From Rebecca billardiae RCC1528 (lineage: Eukaryota; Haptophyta): 64,000 nucleotides of DNA. This document shows, one piece after another, positions 22,606-34,702 of the stretch (positions are counted from its first letter, which is position 1; each line of letters starts with the position of its first letter). The stretch covers positions 1,612,001 to 1,676,000 of the forward strand of contig OZ251223.1 of the NCBI GenBank assembly GCA_965240325.2, read 5' to 3'. The position numbers and the translations under genes are program-made. The notes under the pieces are model-generated. The model searched no databases and was not told the DNA's origin. It was given only the letters and a program-made list of their open reading frames with translations.

Positions 22606-23336
22606 CCCCTAGCCCCCTGCGCCCATGCACTGGGACTACCACCGTCACACCAGACACCACTCACCAGTCTCACTGGCTCAGACCGACAGACCTGCTGCGT
22701 CCAGGAGAGAGTACTCACTCACTACTCCGCCACTGACCACTGTGCGGGCGAGTCCACTCTCCAGCGGACACGGGACCTCACGGGGCCGGGCGCGGCCGTC
22801 CGCCGTGACTCGTGAGTGGCGGGCGTGACGGCGGGACCGCCCGAACATCGTCACATCGATCATGATTCTGATTCATCATTCTGCTGACTTTCAGGCTGAA
22901 GTCATGACTCGGTCGTCGTCTTACACAGTCGATTACACGATTCTCACTTAAACTCGTCCGCGAGACTCTTACAGCGGTGGCGAGGACCGAGACGTACGAC
23001 TGCGCGGCATTATATTATTCTGCCGTCGTATTATTCGGTTTGTCCAGCCGCCACTCAGATGTAAGTTGACTGAAGTAGTCGAATCGAGTAGTCGAATGCC
23101 ATGCGCGCCGGTCCACGAGACGATCGATCGAGTGCAGCGATGGAGCTAGTCCTGGAGCACGCCGCCCGGCGGCCTCCAGCTGCTGCGCGCTCGATCTGCC
23201 CGCCGCTCGCGAGCACGATGCCGGTGCGCGCTCAGCGCGCCCGGTCTGATCACGCGCCATGGCCTCACGGTTGCCGGTTGGGTCCTCGCGCCTAAGGCCT
23301 AAGGGCCGTTTGTCGGGGAGGGCGCATTCGGCCCCG
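22606..23336. other. Spacer between convergent genes
   Basis: No gene or strong repeat seen between the stop of the WH2 gene and the stop of the glycosyltransferase gene. Short frames on both strands are not coherent. Confidence 0.55.
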
Positions 23337-25980
23337 TCAGAGTGGCCTCGGGTCGAGCCCGCACGTGACCTTTGGGTGGCTGGCGTCCCTCCCCTTGGAG
23401 AAGTCGTACGCGCAGTCGGTGAGCCGCTGCTTCGAGTTGGCGTACAGCGGCACCCACTCCTTGGTGAACGTGCGGCCCTGCGCGTCTGTGTGCGGCACAA
23501 TGTCCCAGAACAGGTCGTAGAAGATGTGGCCGTTCAGACGGGGCGACCACGTGCAGCACATCATGCTGGCCCAGTCCGCCGCTTGCTTCATGAAGGCGCT
23601 CTGCGCCGGGAGCACGCGTGCGGCGCGGCCGCGGGCGATGAGCGGCGTGCGCGCGAGGTGCGCGCCCGTTGGTCACGCAGACTGGCTGTGGCCGCCGCCG
23701 CAGCGGCCGCGGCGGCGCAGGCGCAGGCGTGCGCACCTGCTCGTCTGCTGAGAGCATGCGGAAGATGTCCGGGATGTCCGTTACGCCGAGGATGCGCGCC
23801 GAGCCCGCTGAGAGCGCGCCGCCCGGCGCGGGCGTGAGCGCGTCGACCAGCGCGCCGAGGTGCGAGCGCCCCTCCTTCCCCTCCGCCGCGCTGAACGCGC
23901 CGAGCGACACGTGCGCACGCGACGCGTTCACGTCCGCGGGCATGTCCTCATGCTGCACAAACGAGTGCTGGCGCGGCAGCCATTGCTGCTTCTGGTTGAG
24001 CAGCTGCACGTCGAGGATGTGGTCCATCGGGCAGTCTGCGCGCGCGAGCCGCAAGCGGACGGGCCGCGCACGCTCAAGCCCCGCGCGCGCACGCGGCGGC
24101 GCTCGCGGGGCCGCGCTCGCGCGCGCGGCAGCTCGCGCGTGCGCGCGCGCACCCTGTATTGGCTGGTCCATCACAGACGCGGGGATGGTGCCGTTGTGCT
24201 CCGCCCACCACTTGTCGTAGAGGCACAGCATGCGCGGCATGACGAACTGGCGGCGCAGCGCCTGCGCGAGCAGCATCCCCGAGCGCACGTACACGAGCTG
24301 CTCGTGCACCAGCCGCATGTGCTTCTCGACCGTGAACGGCGGGGAGGTCAGGCTCTCGTCGCGGCCGCGCTTGCCCAACCAGCCGCCGTCCGCGAGGTAG
24401 AGAAAGCCGCCGTCGCGCCCGCCCTCGCCCTGCCGGTAGTAGTCGGGCTCGTCGTCCCACAGCCCGAGCGAGCGCAGCCGCACGCGCTTGCCGTGCGCCT
24501 CGTAGAACAGCCAGCACGCGTGGAAGGCGAACGGCCGCTCCGCCTTGTTCCGGTCGCAGTAGCCGGACACAAACGTGAAGCCTGTGCAGAAGAGAGAGCT
24601 GGGCAGCACGCCCGCGACCAGTGTGCCATCAAACGCCAGCCCGAGCTTCTTCTGGCGCGCAGCCGGCGTGAAGGCGGGCGGCAGCGGCAGGCGCGCGTTG
24701 TGCGCCGTCTGGTCGGCGAACCCCGCGCCGTCCTTCCGCGAGCTCATCAGCTGGAAGAAGACGTTCTGGTCCCACTGGAGCGAGCCGCTCACCAGCCGGG
24801 TGACCCACGCGCGCGCGAGCGGCTCGGCGCGCGGCCGCGCAAAGATCACGCCGATGTTCATCGTGTACACGAGGTTGTGCGGCGGGTCGATGCCGCCGTC
24901 GAGCGAGGGGGCGCCGATGTAGTCCGTCGTCACGAGGATGTCCGCCTCGTCGTACCGCGCGAAGAAGGGCAGCGGGTTGCGAATGAGCACGGCGTCTGCA
25001 TCCATGAGCAGCGCGCTCAGGTTGCGGCCCAGCAGGTCGTGCAGCAGCTGGACCTTCTCGATGCCCATCTTCTTGAAGTTGGGCGAGTTCCAGCCGTAGT
25101 CGAGCTGGCCGGGCAGCGGCGCGCGCTTCGCGCCCTCGCCCATCTGGAACGTCGCGACCCCGCGCTTCTGCAGCAGCCCCAGCGCGCTCGGGTCGAGCGC
25201 GCCCACCACCAGGTTGGTCAGCCCGAGCTTCTCACACCGGCGCACCCACGACAGCCCAAAGTCGAAGCGCTGCATGTTGACGAAGGTGGCGATGACGGTG
25301 TTGTTCGGCTTGGGGATCTTGGCGAGCGCGTCGTCGAGCGTGGGCATCGCTCCGCTCGGCTTCGAAGCCGCGCCCGGCTTCTGCCACCACGGGATCCGCA
25401 CCGCGCGCGCGAACGGATCGCGCGTGAAGATGCGCGGTGGCGTGCTCGGCTCGCCGGGCGGCCGCAGCGGCAGCAGCTGCTCGGGGCCGATGCGCAGCGC
25501 CGGCTCGGCGCCGCTCCCGCCGCTCGTCGCCCTGGACCGGGGCTGAGCGCCGCGCGGCTGAGCGGTCGGCGTGGGTGTCGGCGCGGGCGTCGCGAGCACC
25601 GCCGAAAGCGGCAGCTGCAGCAGGTACTCCAGAGATCTGTTGCTCCCGCGCTTCGAGTACCCGAGCTGCCGCAGCCGATCGAGCAAGTGCTCGCGCTGCT
25701 GGCCGATGAGGCGTATCTCGCCCTTTCGCACTTGCGCGACGAACTTCCCTACGCTCTCCATGTCGGGCGGATCCGTGAGGCGCGTGCGTCCAGCCGCGTG
25801 CGCCGCCGCCTCGTCGCCAATCCACGCACTCGCAAACGACGATCGCGACTCCGCCATGTACTTCATGACCATGCGCGCATTGCTGCCCAGCACGCCGACG
25901 ACGACGAGCACGACCAAGCCCATGACCAGCCGCTGTATCCCTGCCGCCTGCCCGCCGCGCGCCGTCGCAAGTGGCGCCAT
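23337..25980 (-). CDS. XEG113: XEG113-like GT77 glycosyltransferase (arabinosyltransferase family)
   Basis: Exons 24153..25980, 23737..24035 and 23337..23600 give 796 residues. Both introns start GTGCGC and end GCAG, and they join in phases 1 and 0. Residues about 11-35 (IQRLVMGLVVLVVVGVLG) are a type II signal anchor, so the enzyme should face the Golgi lumen. The catalytic domain is a nucleotide-diphospho-sugar transferase of CAZy family GT77: NFKKMGIEKVQLLHDLL, then the DxD motif LLMDADAVLIRNPLPFFARY, then LQWDQNVFFQL and DDEPDYYRQGEGG. Unlike the short RRA enzymes it keeps the long C-terminal part typical of plant XEG113 (VMPRMLCLYDKWW, DCPMDHILDV, MCCTWSPRLNGHIFYDLFWD). In plants the family adds arabinose to hydroxyproline-linked glycans of extensins; the substrate here is unknown. 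The first intron is frame-neutral and stop-free. It shares a 74-base spacer with the methyltransferase. Confidence 0.88.
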
Positions 25981-26054
25981 GGCTTGTGCAGGCGCAAGGG
26001 TGCCCCACGGCCGACGAAGCACAGGCGCTCAGCACATCAACGAGCAGCCGCAAG
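25981..26054. promoter_or_regulatory. Very short bidirectional promoter
   Basis: Only 74 bases separate the start codons of XEG113-like (-) and the O-methyltransferase (+). The transcripts must therefore overlap in their 5' ends or have minimal leaders. GATGGCG spans the plus-strand ATG (26054-26060). Confidence 0.55.
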
Positions 26055-27407
26055 ATGGCGGCCCTCGCCGGCGTGGTCGCCGCGTGCCTTGCGCTTTCTG
26101 GGGGGGTCATCGGTGGGCGCGCCCTGCCGACGCGCGCGCACCCCCGCGTGCACGTGGTCCTGTCGTCGGCTCCTCGCCAGCTCGATCCCGCCGCGCGCTT
26201 AGTGGATGGCAGCGCCGCTGTTCGCCGCGTGCTTGCTTTTCCCGTCGCGTTTGCCGCCGCGTCGAATTGGCTCGCGTGCTGCATCCACGTCGCGGCGGAG
26301 CTGCGCGTGTTCGACGCGCTCGCGTACGGGCCGAGGACTGTCGCTGAGCTCGCCGCCGACGTCGGTGCCGACGTCGACGCGCTGGGCCGCCTGCTGCGCG
26401 CGCTCGGCGGGCAGGGTCCAATCGCGGGCGTGGTCGTCGAGGTCTTCGACACGCGCCTGCCTTTCGAGCCGCCATTCCCGCTGCCTGTACCGCCACCGCC
26501 GCCATTCCTGCGCGGGGGAGACGGCGCCGAGCCCGAGCAGGGCGCCCGCCGCTACGCCCTCACGCCGCTCGGCGCGATGCTGCGCGAGGACGGCGTCGGC
26601 TCGATGCGGCCGTGGGCTCTCTTCAGCGGGCAGGAGCTGGGACGCGCATGGGGCAGCGGCCTGCTGCACGCGGTGCGCACGGGGCGCCCTGCGTTTGGCG
26701 AGAGCCAGGGCGACGTGCCCGCGGGCGCCGCGTCCGAGTTCTTTGCGTACATGGCGAACAACCCCGCTGCCGCCGCGCGCTTCGACGCGAGCATGGCCGC
26801 GGTGAGCACGTACACCGTCGAGACGGGCGGCGCGGCCGAGCTCTATGATTGGTCGCGAGCGGGGCGCGCGCGCACAATTGTGGACGTCGGCGGCGGCACG
26901 GGGACGCTGCTCGCGGCCATTCTGGAGAAGCACACTCGGCTGCGTGGCACGCTCTTCGACCAGTCACACGTGCTCGAGGGCGCGCCTGCCGTGCTGCGCG
27001 CGGCGGCACCGGGAGTGACCGAGCGCGTCGAGCTGGCCGCCGGCAGCTTCTTTGACGAGCGCGCTCTGCCCACGAGCGCGGACGTGTACGTGCTCAAGAA
27101 CATCGTGCACGACTGGCCGGACGACGAGGCCGTGCGCATCCTGCGCGCGGTCGCGCGCGCCATGCGGCCCGACTCGGTCGCCGTCTGCCTCGACATTGTC
27201 CGCTCCGACAGGCTCGGGCACGAGCCTTGGCGCCTCGACTTTGCCGACTACTTCGACCTCAACATGCTCGTCACGGTGGGTGGCAAGGAGCGAAGCCGCG
27301 CGGAGTGGGAGGCGCTCGCACGCCGCGCGGGGCTGCGCGTCGCAGGAGTCACGCCTGGTCGCGACGGTGGTGTCGCAGCCATTGAGTGCCGCCGACCAGC
27401 ACCGTAG
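26055..27407 (+). CDS. SAM-dependent O-methyltransferase, family 2
   Basis: A single exon of 450 residues. The first 20 residues (MAALAGVVAACLALSGGVIG) form a signal peptide, followed by a basic, Ser/Pro-containing stretch suggesting plastid or secretory targeting. Residues about 55-130 are a dimerisation winged helix (VAAELRVFDALAYGPRTVAELA). The catalytic domain has the SAM-binding loop VDVGGGTGTLLAAI at about 276. It also has the active-site region KNIVHDWPDDEAVRIL at about 347-362, with the His that acts as general base in COMT, ASMT and hydroxyneurosporene methyltransferase relatives. A Pro-rich insert at about 135-160 is unusual. The substrate (a phenol, indole or carotenoid hydroxyl are all precedented) cannot be predicted. 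The start is the first ATG of the frame. Confidence 0.87.
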   Translation: MAALAGVVAACLALSGGVIGGRALPTRAHPRVHVVLSSAPRQLDPAARLVDGSAAVRRVLAFPVAFAAASNWLACCIHVAAELRVFDALAYGPRTVAELAADVGADVDALGRLLRALGGQGPIAGVVVEVFDTRLPFEPPFPLPVPPPPPFLRGGDGAEPEQGARRYALTPLGAMLREDGVGSMRPWALFSGQELGRAWGSGLLHAVRTGRPAFGESQGDVPAGAASEFFAYMANNPAAAARFDASMAAVSTYTVETGGAAELYDWSRAGRARTIVDVGGGTGTLLAAILEKHTRLRGTLFDQSHVLEGAPAVLRAAAPGVTERVELAAGSFFDERALPTSADVYVLKNIVHDWPDDEAVRILRAVARAMRPDSVAVCLDIVRSDRLGHEPWRLDFADYFDLNMLVTVGGKERSRAEWEALARRAGLRVAGVTPGRDGGVAAIECRRPAP

Positions 27408-27527
27408 GACGCCGGTCGTTGTAACTCTGAGTCCAAGCACTAAGCAGACTACTCGTAATACGCCATCTAGTGATCTACTGTTTATCGCTCGCCCTGAGTC
27501 GTCGTGATCTCTCTCTCTCTCTCTCTC

Positions 27528-27597
<70 letters not shown>

Positions 27598-28367
27598 AAT
27601 GATACTAGTGATCGCGAGCGCGCGCTGTCCGAGCGCGCGCAAGCTTCAGCGAGCCGTCCGGCTCCGATGCCGCTGCGCCTGCGATCGAGTGCGACTCGGC
27701 GGTGAAACTTATAATTCATATATTTCATCTGCGCGCGCCATCACCGTATACTTATTGTGCACTTATATTGTTAAATCGCGTCGTTAAGTATACTGTCTCC
27801 GAGCGCGGGGCGGCCGCTTCAGCTGCAATGGCCGCCTCCGGATCAGGATGAGGTGCGGCAACGCGCCCCTCACCTGCCTGCGCCGGTCTGTTTTGTGGCG
27901 GTGTCTTTTAGTGCAGTGTTGGATGGCGTCAATCACGCCTTAAACAAGTGTGCACGTTAAAACATCATAGTAAACTGTAGTCACTTTAATAACTGGTTAC
28001 TCTGCGCGCTGTAAGTGACCACGAGTCCGGTGCGGACCATTAAGCGCATCACTGAACATCATCACCGTGATGCCTGATGGCGATACTGCTCTCATACTCG
28101 TCACTCTTAATGGCGGAGCCCTGCCGCGTGTCATGAAAGTTTTAGTTAGTTAGATAGAGAGAGAGACAGAGATGTTCGAAAGCTATTATTTATATATAAT
28201 TCAATTTCATCTCAAGCAGTCCGCGTAGCTACTGTAAGTGTAGTTCAGCGTGACACTCCGAGACCGAGCTTGTGACTCGGACACGGCCACGGGACAGCTG
28301 TCAGCTCCGCTGCTCCGCAGTGAACTGCATGAAGGCTGGGAATGAAGACTGATCGCGTCATCACAAT
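27408..28367. other. Spacer with CT microsatellite
   Basis: Between the convergent methyltransferase and CSTF2 genes. It contains the CT tract listed separately and AT-rich sequence at about 27.7-28.2 kb. No gene seen. Confidence 0.55.
27508..27596. repeat. CT dinucleotide microsatellite
   Basis: About 40 CT units, interrupted once near 27527-27531. Polypyrimidine on the plus strand. Confidence 0.97.
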
Positions 28368-28895
28368 TCACATGTTGATGGATTGGGGGTTCGTGAGCAT
28401 CTGGTTCACGCGCGACATCGACTGCACAAGAGCATGGGCAAGCTGCGGATTTTTCACGAGCAGCTCGTGCGCGTTCTGCGGCTGCTGCCCGACGTAGTTG
28501 CGTGCGCTAATGAGCAGGTCGACGTGCTGCTCAGGCGTCATGCCTTGAACGACGGACGCTATTTGCTCCTGCGTGAGCTGCTCGCTGGTCGCCGCGGCCG
28601 TCGAAGCCGCTGCGGCCGTTGCTCGTGTACTGCTCCGATCGCCATGTCCCTGGCCGTCCGCAATGTTGATGCGGAGCTGTCGGCCCTTGAACGGCAGGTC
28701 CTCCAGGTTGCGCACGGCCGACAGGGCAGTCTCGTGGTCCCTGTACTCGCAGAAGCCGAACCCCTTGGGTTTACCAGTCTCCTTGTCGGATACCAAGCGC
28801 AAGCTCACCACCGGGCCGGCTTGCGAGAAGTGTGCAATCAGCTCCTCCTCGCTCGCATCGTAGGGCAGGTTGCCCAGAAAGACGGTCGACGCCAT
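28368..28895 (-). CDS. CSTF2: Cleavage stimulation factor 64-kDa subunit homologue (CstF-64)
   Basis: A single exon of 175 residues. Residues about 4-80 are an RRM with RNP2 VFLGNLP and RNP1 [13 protein letters not shown], the latter characteristic of CstF-64 (RxFGFCEYxD). Residues about 113-170 match the CstF-64 hinge that binds CstF-77 and symplekin: [17 protein letters not shown], then [19 protein letters not shown]. CstF-64 binds the GU-rich downstream element of pre-mRNA and stimulates 3' end cleavage before polyadenylation. The protein is much shorter than animal CSTF2. The Pro/Gly-rich region and the C-terminal three-helix domain are missing, so it is a minimal form, or further exons lie downstream. 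The start is the ATG at 28895; upstream in-frame codons are basic, low-complexity sequence. Confidence 0.9.
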   Translation of the reverse strand: MASTVFLGNLPYDASEEELIAHFSQAGPVVSLRLVSDKETGKPKGFGFCEYRDHETALSAVRNLEDLPFKGRQLRINIADGQGHGDRSSTRATAAAASTAAATSEQLTQEQIASVVQGMTPEQHVDLLISARNYVGQQPQNAHELLVKNPQLAHALVQSMSRVNQMLTNPQSINM

Positions 28896-29077
28896 GCTGC
28901 GCAGTGCTTGCGCACGTCGAGCGGGTCGTTTTACATGCTGTTTTTCTTTTTTCTTTTTGCACCCCCGCCATCGCCGTCGGCCTCCGAAAGCGCGAGCGCG
29001 TGGCCGCGTGGCCGCAGTGCTCACGGCGCCTCATCGAATCGGGTAGGACTGGGAGCGCGCCGCAGCTGCAGGGCAGC
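28896..29077. promoter_or_regulatory. Bidirectional promoter, CSTF2 / DUF493 gene
   Basis: 182 bases between divergent start codons. It holds a polypyrimidine run (TTTTTCTTTTTTCTTTTT, about 28941-28958) and a CGCCATC heptamer at 28966-28972. Confidence 0.5.
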
Positions 29078-29509
29078 ATGCTGCCTCTGGTAAACGTGGC
29101 GTTGCTCGGGCTAGCGGTGGGGCGGTCGACACATGTCTCTCTCACGCACACCGCGTTCCGCATTGCCGGCGCAAGGCGCTTGGCGATGCGGACAGGCGAC
29201 AACGATGCTGCGAACAATCCGGGATTTAGCAACCCTTTGCCGCCACCGACGGGCAAGCGGGTGGACGAGATTGTCGACTTCCCGACAATGCTCCGCTTCA
29301 AGATTGTCGGTGTCAACGATGAGACCTTCGTCTCCGATATGGAAGCGCTATGTGGAAAGGAGACGGGCAGGCCGGTGACAGCGACGAAGATGCGTGATAA
29401 TGGCAAGTACCGCTCCATCACGATGGATCTGGTCATCGACTCGGCAGCGCATTTCTACTCGCTGTACTCTGCTGTGGGGAAGGATGCGCGCGTGAAGTTC
29501 ATGATCTAG
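29078..29509 (+). CDS. DUF493 (YbeD-like) protein, probably plastid-targeted
   Basis: A single exon of 143 residues. Residues 1-15 (MLPLVNVALLGLAVG) form a signal peptide and about 16-45 a basic, Thr/Ser/Arg-rich transit-like stretch. The mature part (about 60-143) matches the small DUF493/YbeD fold: VDFPTMLRFKIVGVNDETF at the start and KYRSITMDLVIDSAAHF in the middle, ending shortly after as is usual. Bacterial YbeD and its plant plastid relatives are small alpha/beta proteins of unknown or lipoylation-linked function. I cannot assign more. It is divergent from CSTF2 across 182 bases. Confidence 0.8.
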   Translation: MLPLVNVALLGLAVGRSTHVSLTHTAFRIAGARRLAMRTGDNDAANNPGFSNPLPPPTGKRVDEIVDFPTMLRFKIVGVNDETFVSDMEALCGKETGRPVTATKMRDNGKYRSITMDLVIDSAAHFYSLYSAVGKDARVKFMI

Positions 29510-29928
29510 TTCTTTGCCGTTGGGTTAGATGCTGCGGCGCCTTGGCGGCCCGACTAGTTCACCGGGTCGATTGTCGCTGCTCACTGGCCACTCGAGCAGG
29601 GCATCGGGCCATCATCGGGATCATCGCGATCTCATCGCCGGCGCTCTACGCCCCCTGACTGACCCAGTTGTCCCGCTTCCGCAATGCGAATGACTGAATC
29701 GGAGCAGACAACGCATCTCCGCCCCGACTCCGGCTGGCACTGCTGCCGTGAGTGCGTGAGGCGTGACCGGCTGACTCATGAGGTGATCTGCTAAGGCCTG
29801 ATCACCGATGCCGACTCAGGCCCGATGCCGCCGAGGGTTGTAACCAACGACGGTGCGGCCTACTCTGAAGCCTTAGTACGTACGTTACACAATTCACTAT
29901 TCTGTATTCAGCATGACGGAGACTTATG
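29510..29928. other. Start of a 5.5-kb gene-poor island
   Basis: From 29510 to 35022 no gene can be supported on either strand. This first part holds nothing recognisable. Confidence 0.5.
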
Positions 29929-31605
29929 ATATCACCACAACGATTGCCGGGTGGGCGGGTGGGCAGTTTTCGTGAATTCTCAAACGAAAGAACGAGTACC
30001 CACATAGACACACGAACTTAACAGCCGTGCAAAACGCACGCAGATGCCCGTTCTTCGGCAAAGAAAGGGGAGCCGAGCGGTACAAGCCGGCCGCCGCGCA
30101 TGTCTTCGTGCCCACTGTCGCATGCCGTCTGGATCGTCCTTACTCATACAACCCTGCGGGGAGCCCCTCTGGGCCTCGCCCAATCCGGGCCTGGCTCGGC
30201 TTGACGACCGGAAAACCTCCAGGCAGCCGGACCCTGGCTGCCAGCCCGCCCTCATGAGGGCTACCGGTGAGTTATACCCGCATAACCGAGCGGTTATACA
30301 ACCAACCACAAGTGATGAAAGTACGTCGTTGCGCAGGCGGCGGCGCGGGATCGCGCGGGCCCGCGGCGAATTGGAAACACCGAAAGACGGGCAGAGGCCG
30401 CGAAGGCGGCCAAAAGTTGGGTTGTGGGCGATTGCGGGGCGAGCGGTCTTGCGACCGCTAACGTCGCATCGCACGGGGCGCGTGCGGCCGTGCAGCTGGG
30501 AAGTGGTCTGGAGCGCCATCAGAGACGTGAACTAAGAGTAGCCAGCGTCGCTCGCTGCTACCTTGCCGCCTCTGGTCAGTGCGCGCGCCCACGCTGCCAA
30601 TCGGCGAGCAGCGGGCGCCGCCGATCGTGCTGCAGCCGTGTGAATGAGTGACACTGGACAGTCAACGAGGAGTGAGCGAGGGCTGCTGACGGTGTATAGC
30701 CCTACTCAGTTGCGCGCCATGCGGCCTCGAACGTCTGCGCAAGAGCTACAGCACGAGCCGTCGTAGCTTTTCAAAGCGTTCCGACTGGCGCAAGTCCATC
30801 CGTGGCCGAGCTCTCACGAGGAGCTGTAGGTGAGCGGGTTGCGAATACTGCCCTGAGCGCATCCCATGCGCACATCCTGCAACCAGCAATGCCGCATGAG
30901 CATGCAGACGTTTGAGGCATTATCCATCTGTGTCGCCGTCGCGTCGCGGGTGCGGCGGTTCCGCTGAAGGCTGTATGGCGCAGGCGGCCTCCTGGACGTG
31001 CGTGCTTGGACTGGTGGCGTACTTGTCGTGACTACGGGGGACAGCACATCGCGATTACATGTGTACATAGCCACGCCGAGCTGCACAGCGCGCCGCGCGT
31101 CAGCCCAGCAGTGCACCACGCTCTCATCTTGCGGCCCGCCGCCACACTGCAGGCCGCCGCTTTCCCGCGAGAGGCCAAGACTGTACCCAAGCGACGCTGG
31201 GTGACGGGGGGCACGGCGCAGTGGGACGCAACCAATCAATCTGAGGCTGGCATGCCGCCTACACGGGCACGTCGGCAGCTACACCAGCGCGCACCGCGCA
31301 GGGCAGTGCCGCCCCCCCTCGCTCGTGAGGCTACCGCCGTGCGCCTGCCAGCCGCCCACCTTCGAGCCCCCCCGAAGCTCGGGGCTCGCGGTTTGCCCTG
31401 GCTTCGCGCAGTGGAGCGGGCAAAGCTTTGAGCCAGCTTGGAACTCCTAATCAAAGCGCTTGGCGGGAGCCTGAAAGAATTAACGTACTCCGATTACTTG
31501 GGGTACCCCAAGTAAGTTACTGGCTTAGAGTTCGGGTCTGAAATCCCGTTGTCGATTCTCACGAAAATTGCCTCCCTTCCCACCCGGCAATCGTTGTGGT
31601 GATAT
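29929..31605. mobile_element. Segment bounded by terminal inverted repeats (possible DNA transposon derivative)
   Basis: ATATCACCACAACGATTGCC... at 29929 recurs as its reverse complement ending at 31605. The first 27 bases match perfectly, then the match weakens to about 47 bases, with a shared TTTTCGTGA. The ends flank about 1.68 kb without a transposase. A TA dinucleotide lies at both borders but is part of the repeat, so a target duplication cannot be proved. Short frames inside are not domain-like. The interior also has a perfect 22-base palindrome at 31494-31515. Confidence 0.5.
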
Positions 31606-31639
31606 ATAGTATATATATATATGTTGAGCTGACGAGGCC

Positions 31640-31856
31640 AGGGGCGCGCATCTCAGCAGATGGCGTCGCCGGCGGTGAGTCAGGGCCGGTGCTGCAGCAG
31701 GCAGACCGGCGGCGCAGCTGCTGCAGAGCAGCAGTGCGGATGAACTGGCACAGTCTGGGGCACGCATCTCAGCAGATGGCGTTGCCGCTGGGGTGTCAGG
31801 GCTGGCGCCGCATCAGGCGGGCCGGCGGCAGCAGCTGCTGCGGAGCAGTGGCTGGC
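31640..31856. repeat. Two imperfect direct copies, period about 116
   Basis: CATCTCAGCAGATGGCGT occurs at 31649 and 31765. The copies continue in parallel, with substitutions, through a CAGCAGCTGCTGC-like segment. Confidence 0.75.
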
Positions 31857-31897
31857 AGCGCGCGCGTCCAGGACGCGCGCGGCAGCAGACGCGCGAG

Positions 31898-32150
31898 CGC
31901 GGAGCAGCGCGGGCGCAGCGGCGCGGGCGCGGAGCAGCGCGGGCGCAGCGGCGCGGGAGCGCGGAGCAGCGCGGGGCGCGCGGAGCAGCGCGGAGCGCGC
32001 GGAGCAGCGCGGAGCAGCGCGGAGCAGCGCGGAGCAGCGCGGAGCGCGCGGAGCAGCGCGGAGCAGCGCGGAGCAGCGCGGAGCAGCGCGGAGCAGCGCG
32101 GAGCAGCGCGGAGCAGCGCGGAGCAGCGCGGAGCAGCGCGGAGCAGCGCG
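31898..32150. repeat. GC-rich minisatellite, 10-base unit GCGGAGCAGC
   Basis: About 25 units with occasional shortened copies (GCGGAGCGC). All frames across it are open and give Ser/Ala/Glu/Gln/Arg or Leu/Arg/Ala repeats, which explains the long open frames on both strands here; they are not genes. Confidence 0.95.
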
Positions 32151-32529
32151 GGCGTCATGCTGGTACACTGGATTTGTCCAAGGAAAGCAGGTGAGCAGCA
32201 CCGGACATGGACGAGAAGCAGTGGTACAAAGTTGAGCGGCAACAGGACGGACGGTGCGATCGCCGATTGGCTGATCGCGGCAAAATCTGGGTAAGTCGGC
32301 ACGGCGATGATACTACCGCCCCGAGCCCAGGAGCGATCGGAGCTCGATCGCTGTTTTGGCCCGGCGCAAGAGCGCCGGAAATAAGGGCCAGGTTCAGAGG
32401 CTTGAGAGCTGATGAGATCGCGAGGCATGTGATCCTCGCGGTGGCGTCCGTCCTGTCGTGCGCGGTGAGCTTTTAGCAGGGCTCGAGACGCTCGGAGCTT
32501 GCGGTAATCCCAATAATATATATACATAT

Positions 32530-32569
<40 letters not shown>

Positions 32570-33637
32570 GCTGGCATCATCAGCCATTCTCGGCCTCGGC
32601 GGGCTCGGCTTGGCGTCATCGTAACGCCGGCCGCACCAGCGGCCCGGCCCGGGTCGGTCACGGGTTGGCGCCGCGTCGGCGCCGTCGGCGCCGCGGCCGT
32701 CGGCGGATCCGATCATCGCCCGGGATCCGGGGGGCGCGCGGTGCCGTCGGCCTCGCGATCGCGCGCTCAGGTGCGCGCGCGCTGCCGCCGCTGCCCCGCC
32801 TGCCCGTGCGCATGCTGAGATGCTCGAGAGACTCTAGGCGGCGCCGCGCCGGCGCGCGGCCTTCGGGCGGCGGCCGCCCGTGCCATTATTGTCATTATTG
32901 ATATGCGCATCAGTCTAATCGCCGCAGCGCGCCGGCGCCGCCGCCAGGCCCAGCGCGACTCAGTGACTCCGCGAGCAGGTTAGGTACTGTACCGTCCTAA
33001 GATGAGTATTTTCGTGTTTTATGAACGAATTTACTAGCTAATAGCTTTCGGGACAAAGTCGAATATGTTGTATATATAAGTATTATGACCAGCTGAGTGC
33101 TGATCAGATTCAGCAGAGAGTGACTCAGAGACTGAGAGAGGGCACTCACGGACAGTGTAGACTGTAGTCCGGAACCAAGCCTTAGCAGCCCTCACGCCGG
33201 CGCCGCCCTCGGCCCGCTCGGGCTCGCCGCTCCGCGCTCGGCGACGCCGGCGGGGCTCGGGCCCTGAACTCGTAACAGAACTGAAAGTGACTGCTCCTGG
33301 GCATTACTCTCCGGCCTGACTCTGACTGAGTCTCAGTCTGAGGGCGAGGCTGAGCCTTCTGCCCGTGAGTTCTGGCCTTGGACTAGCTAGTCTACTACTA
33401 GTCACTTGAGACGGGCGGGCTGCTTACGAACGAGAGTGCTCGGCGCGGCATGACGTCGACGAGTTACCAGTGACAGTCAGCTACAGTACGCTACGTCAAT
33501 AGTAGCTTACAGTCAGGCCTTAGAAGTTCATCGTCACAGTCTTTCTGTTATTAACTAAGTTCTCTTTGCGTCCCGGTTTCGACAGCCAATATTAGATGAG
33601 TCGTTTGAATAATAATAATCAATCAGGTTGAATTCTA
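32151..33637. other. Gene-poor region with AT microsatellite
   Basis: Contains the TA tract listed next, then mixed GC-rich and AT-rich sequence. No coherent frame or RNA gene seen. Confidence 0.5.
32513..32570. repeat. TA/TACA microsatellite
   Basis: ATATATATACATATATACATACATACATA followed by a pure TA run. Confidence 0.95.

Positions 33638-34702
<1,065 letters not shown>

Noticed and set aside
29980-30535. 179-codon minus and 163-codon plus frames inside the TIR segment
   Set aside because: No transposase or other domain; composition is that of non-coding DNA.
31596-32716. Frames of 232 and 306 codons
   Set aside because: Produced by the GCGGAGCAGC minisatellite, which lacks stops in any frame.
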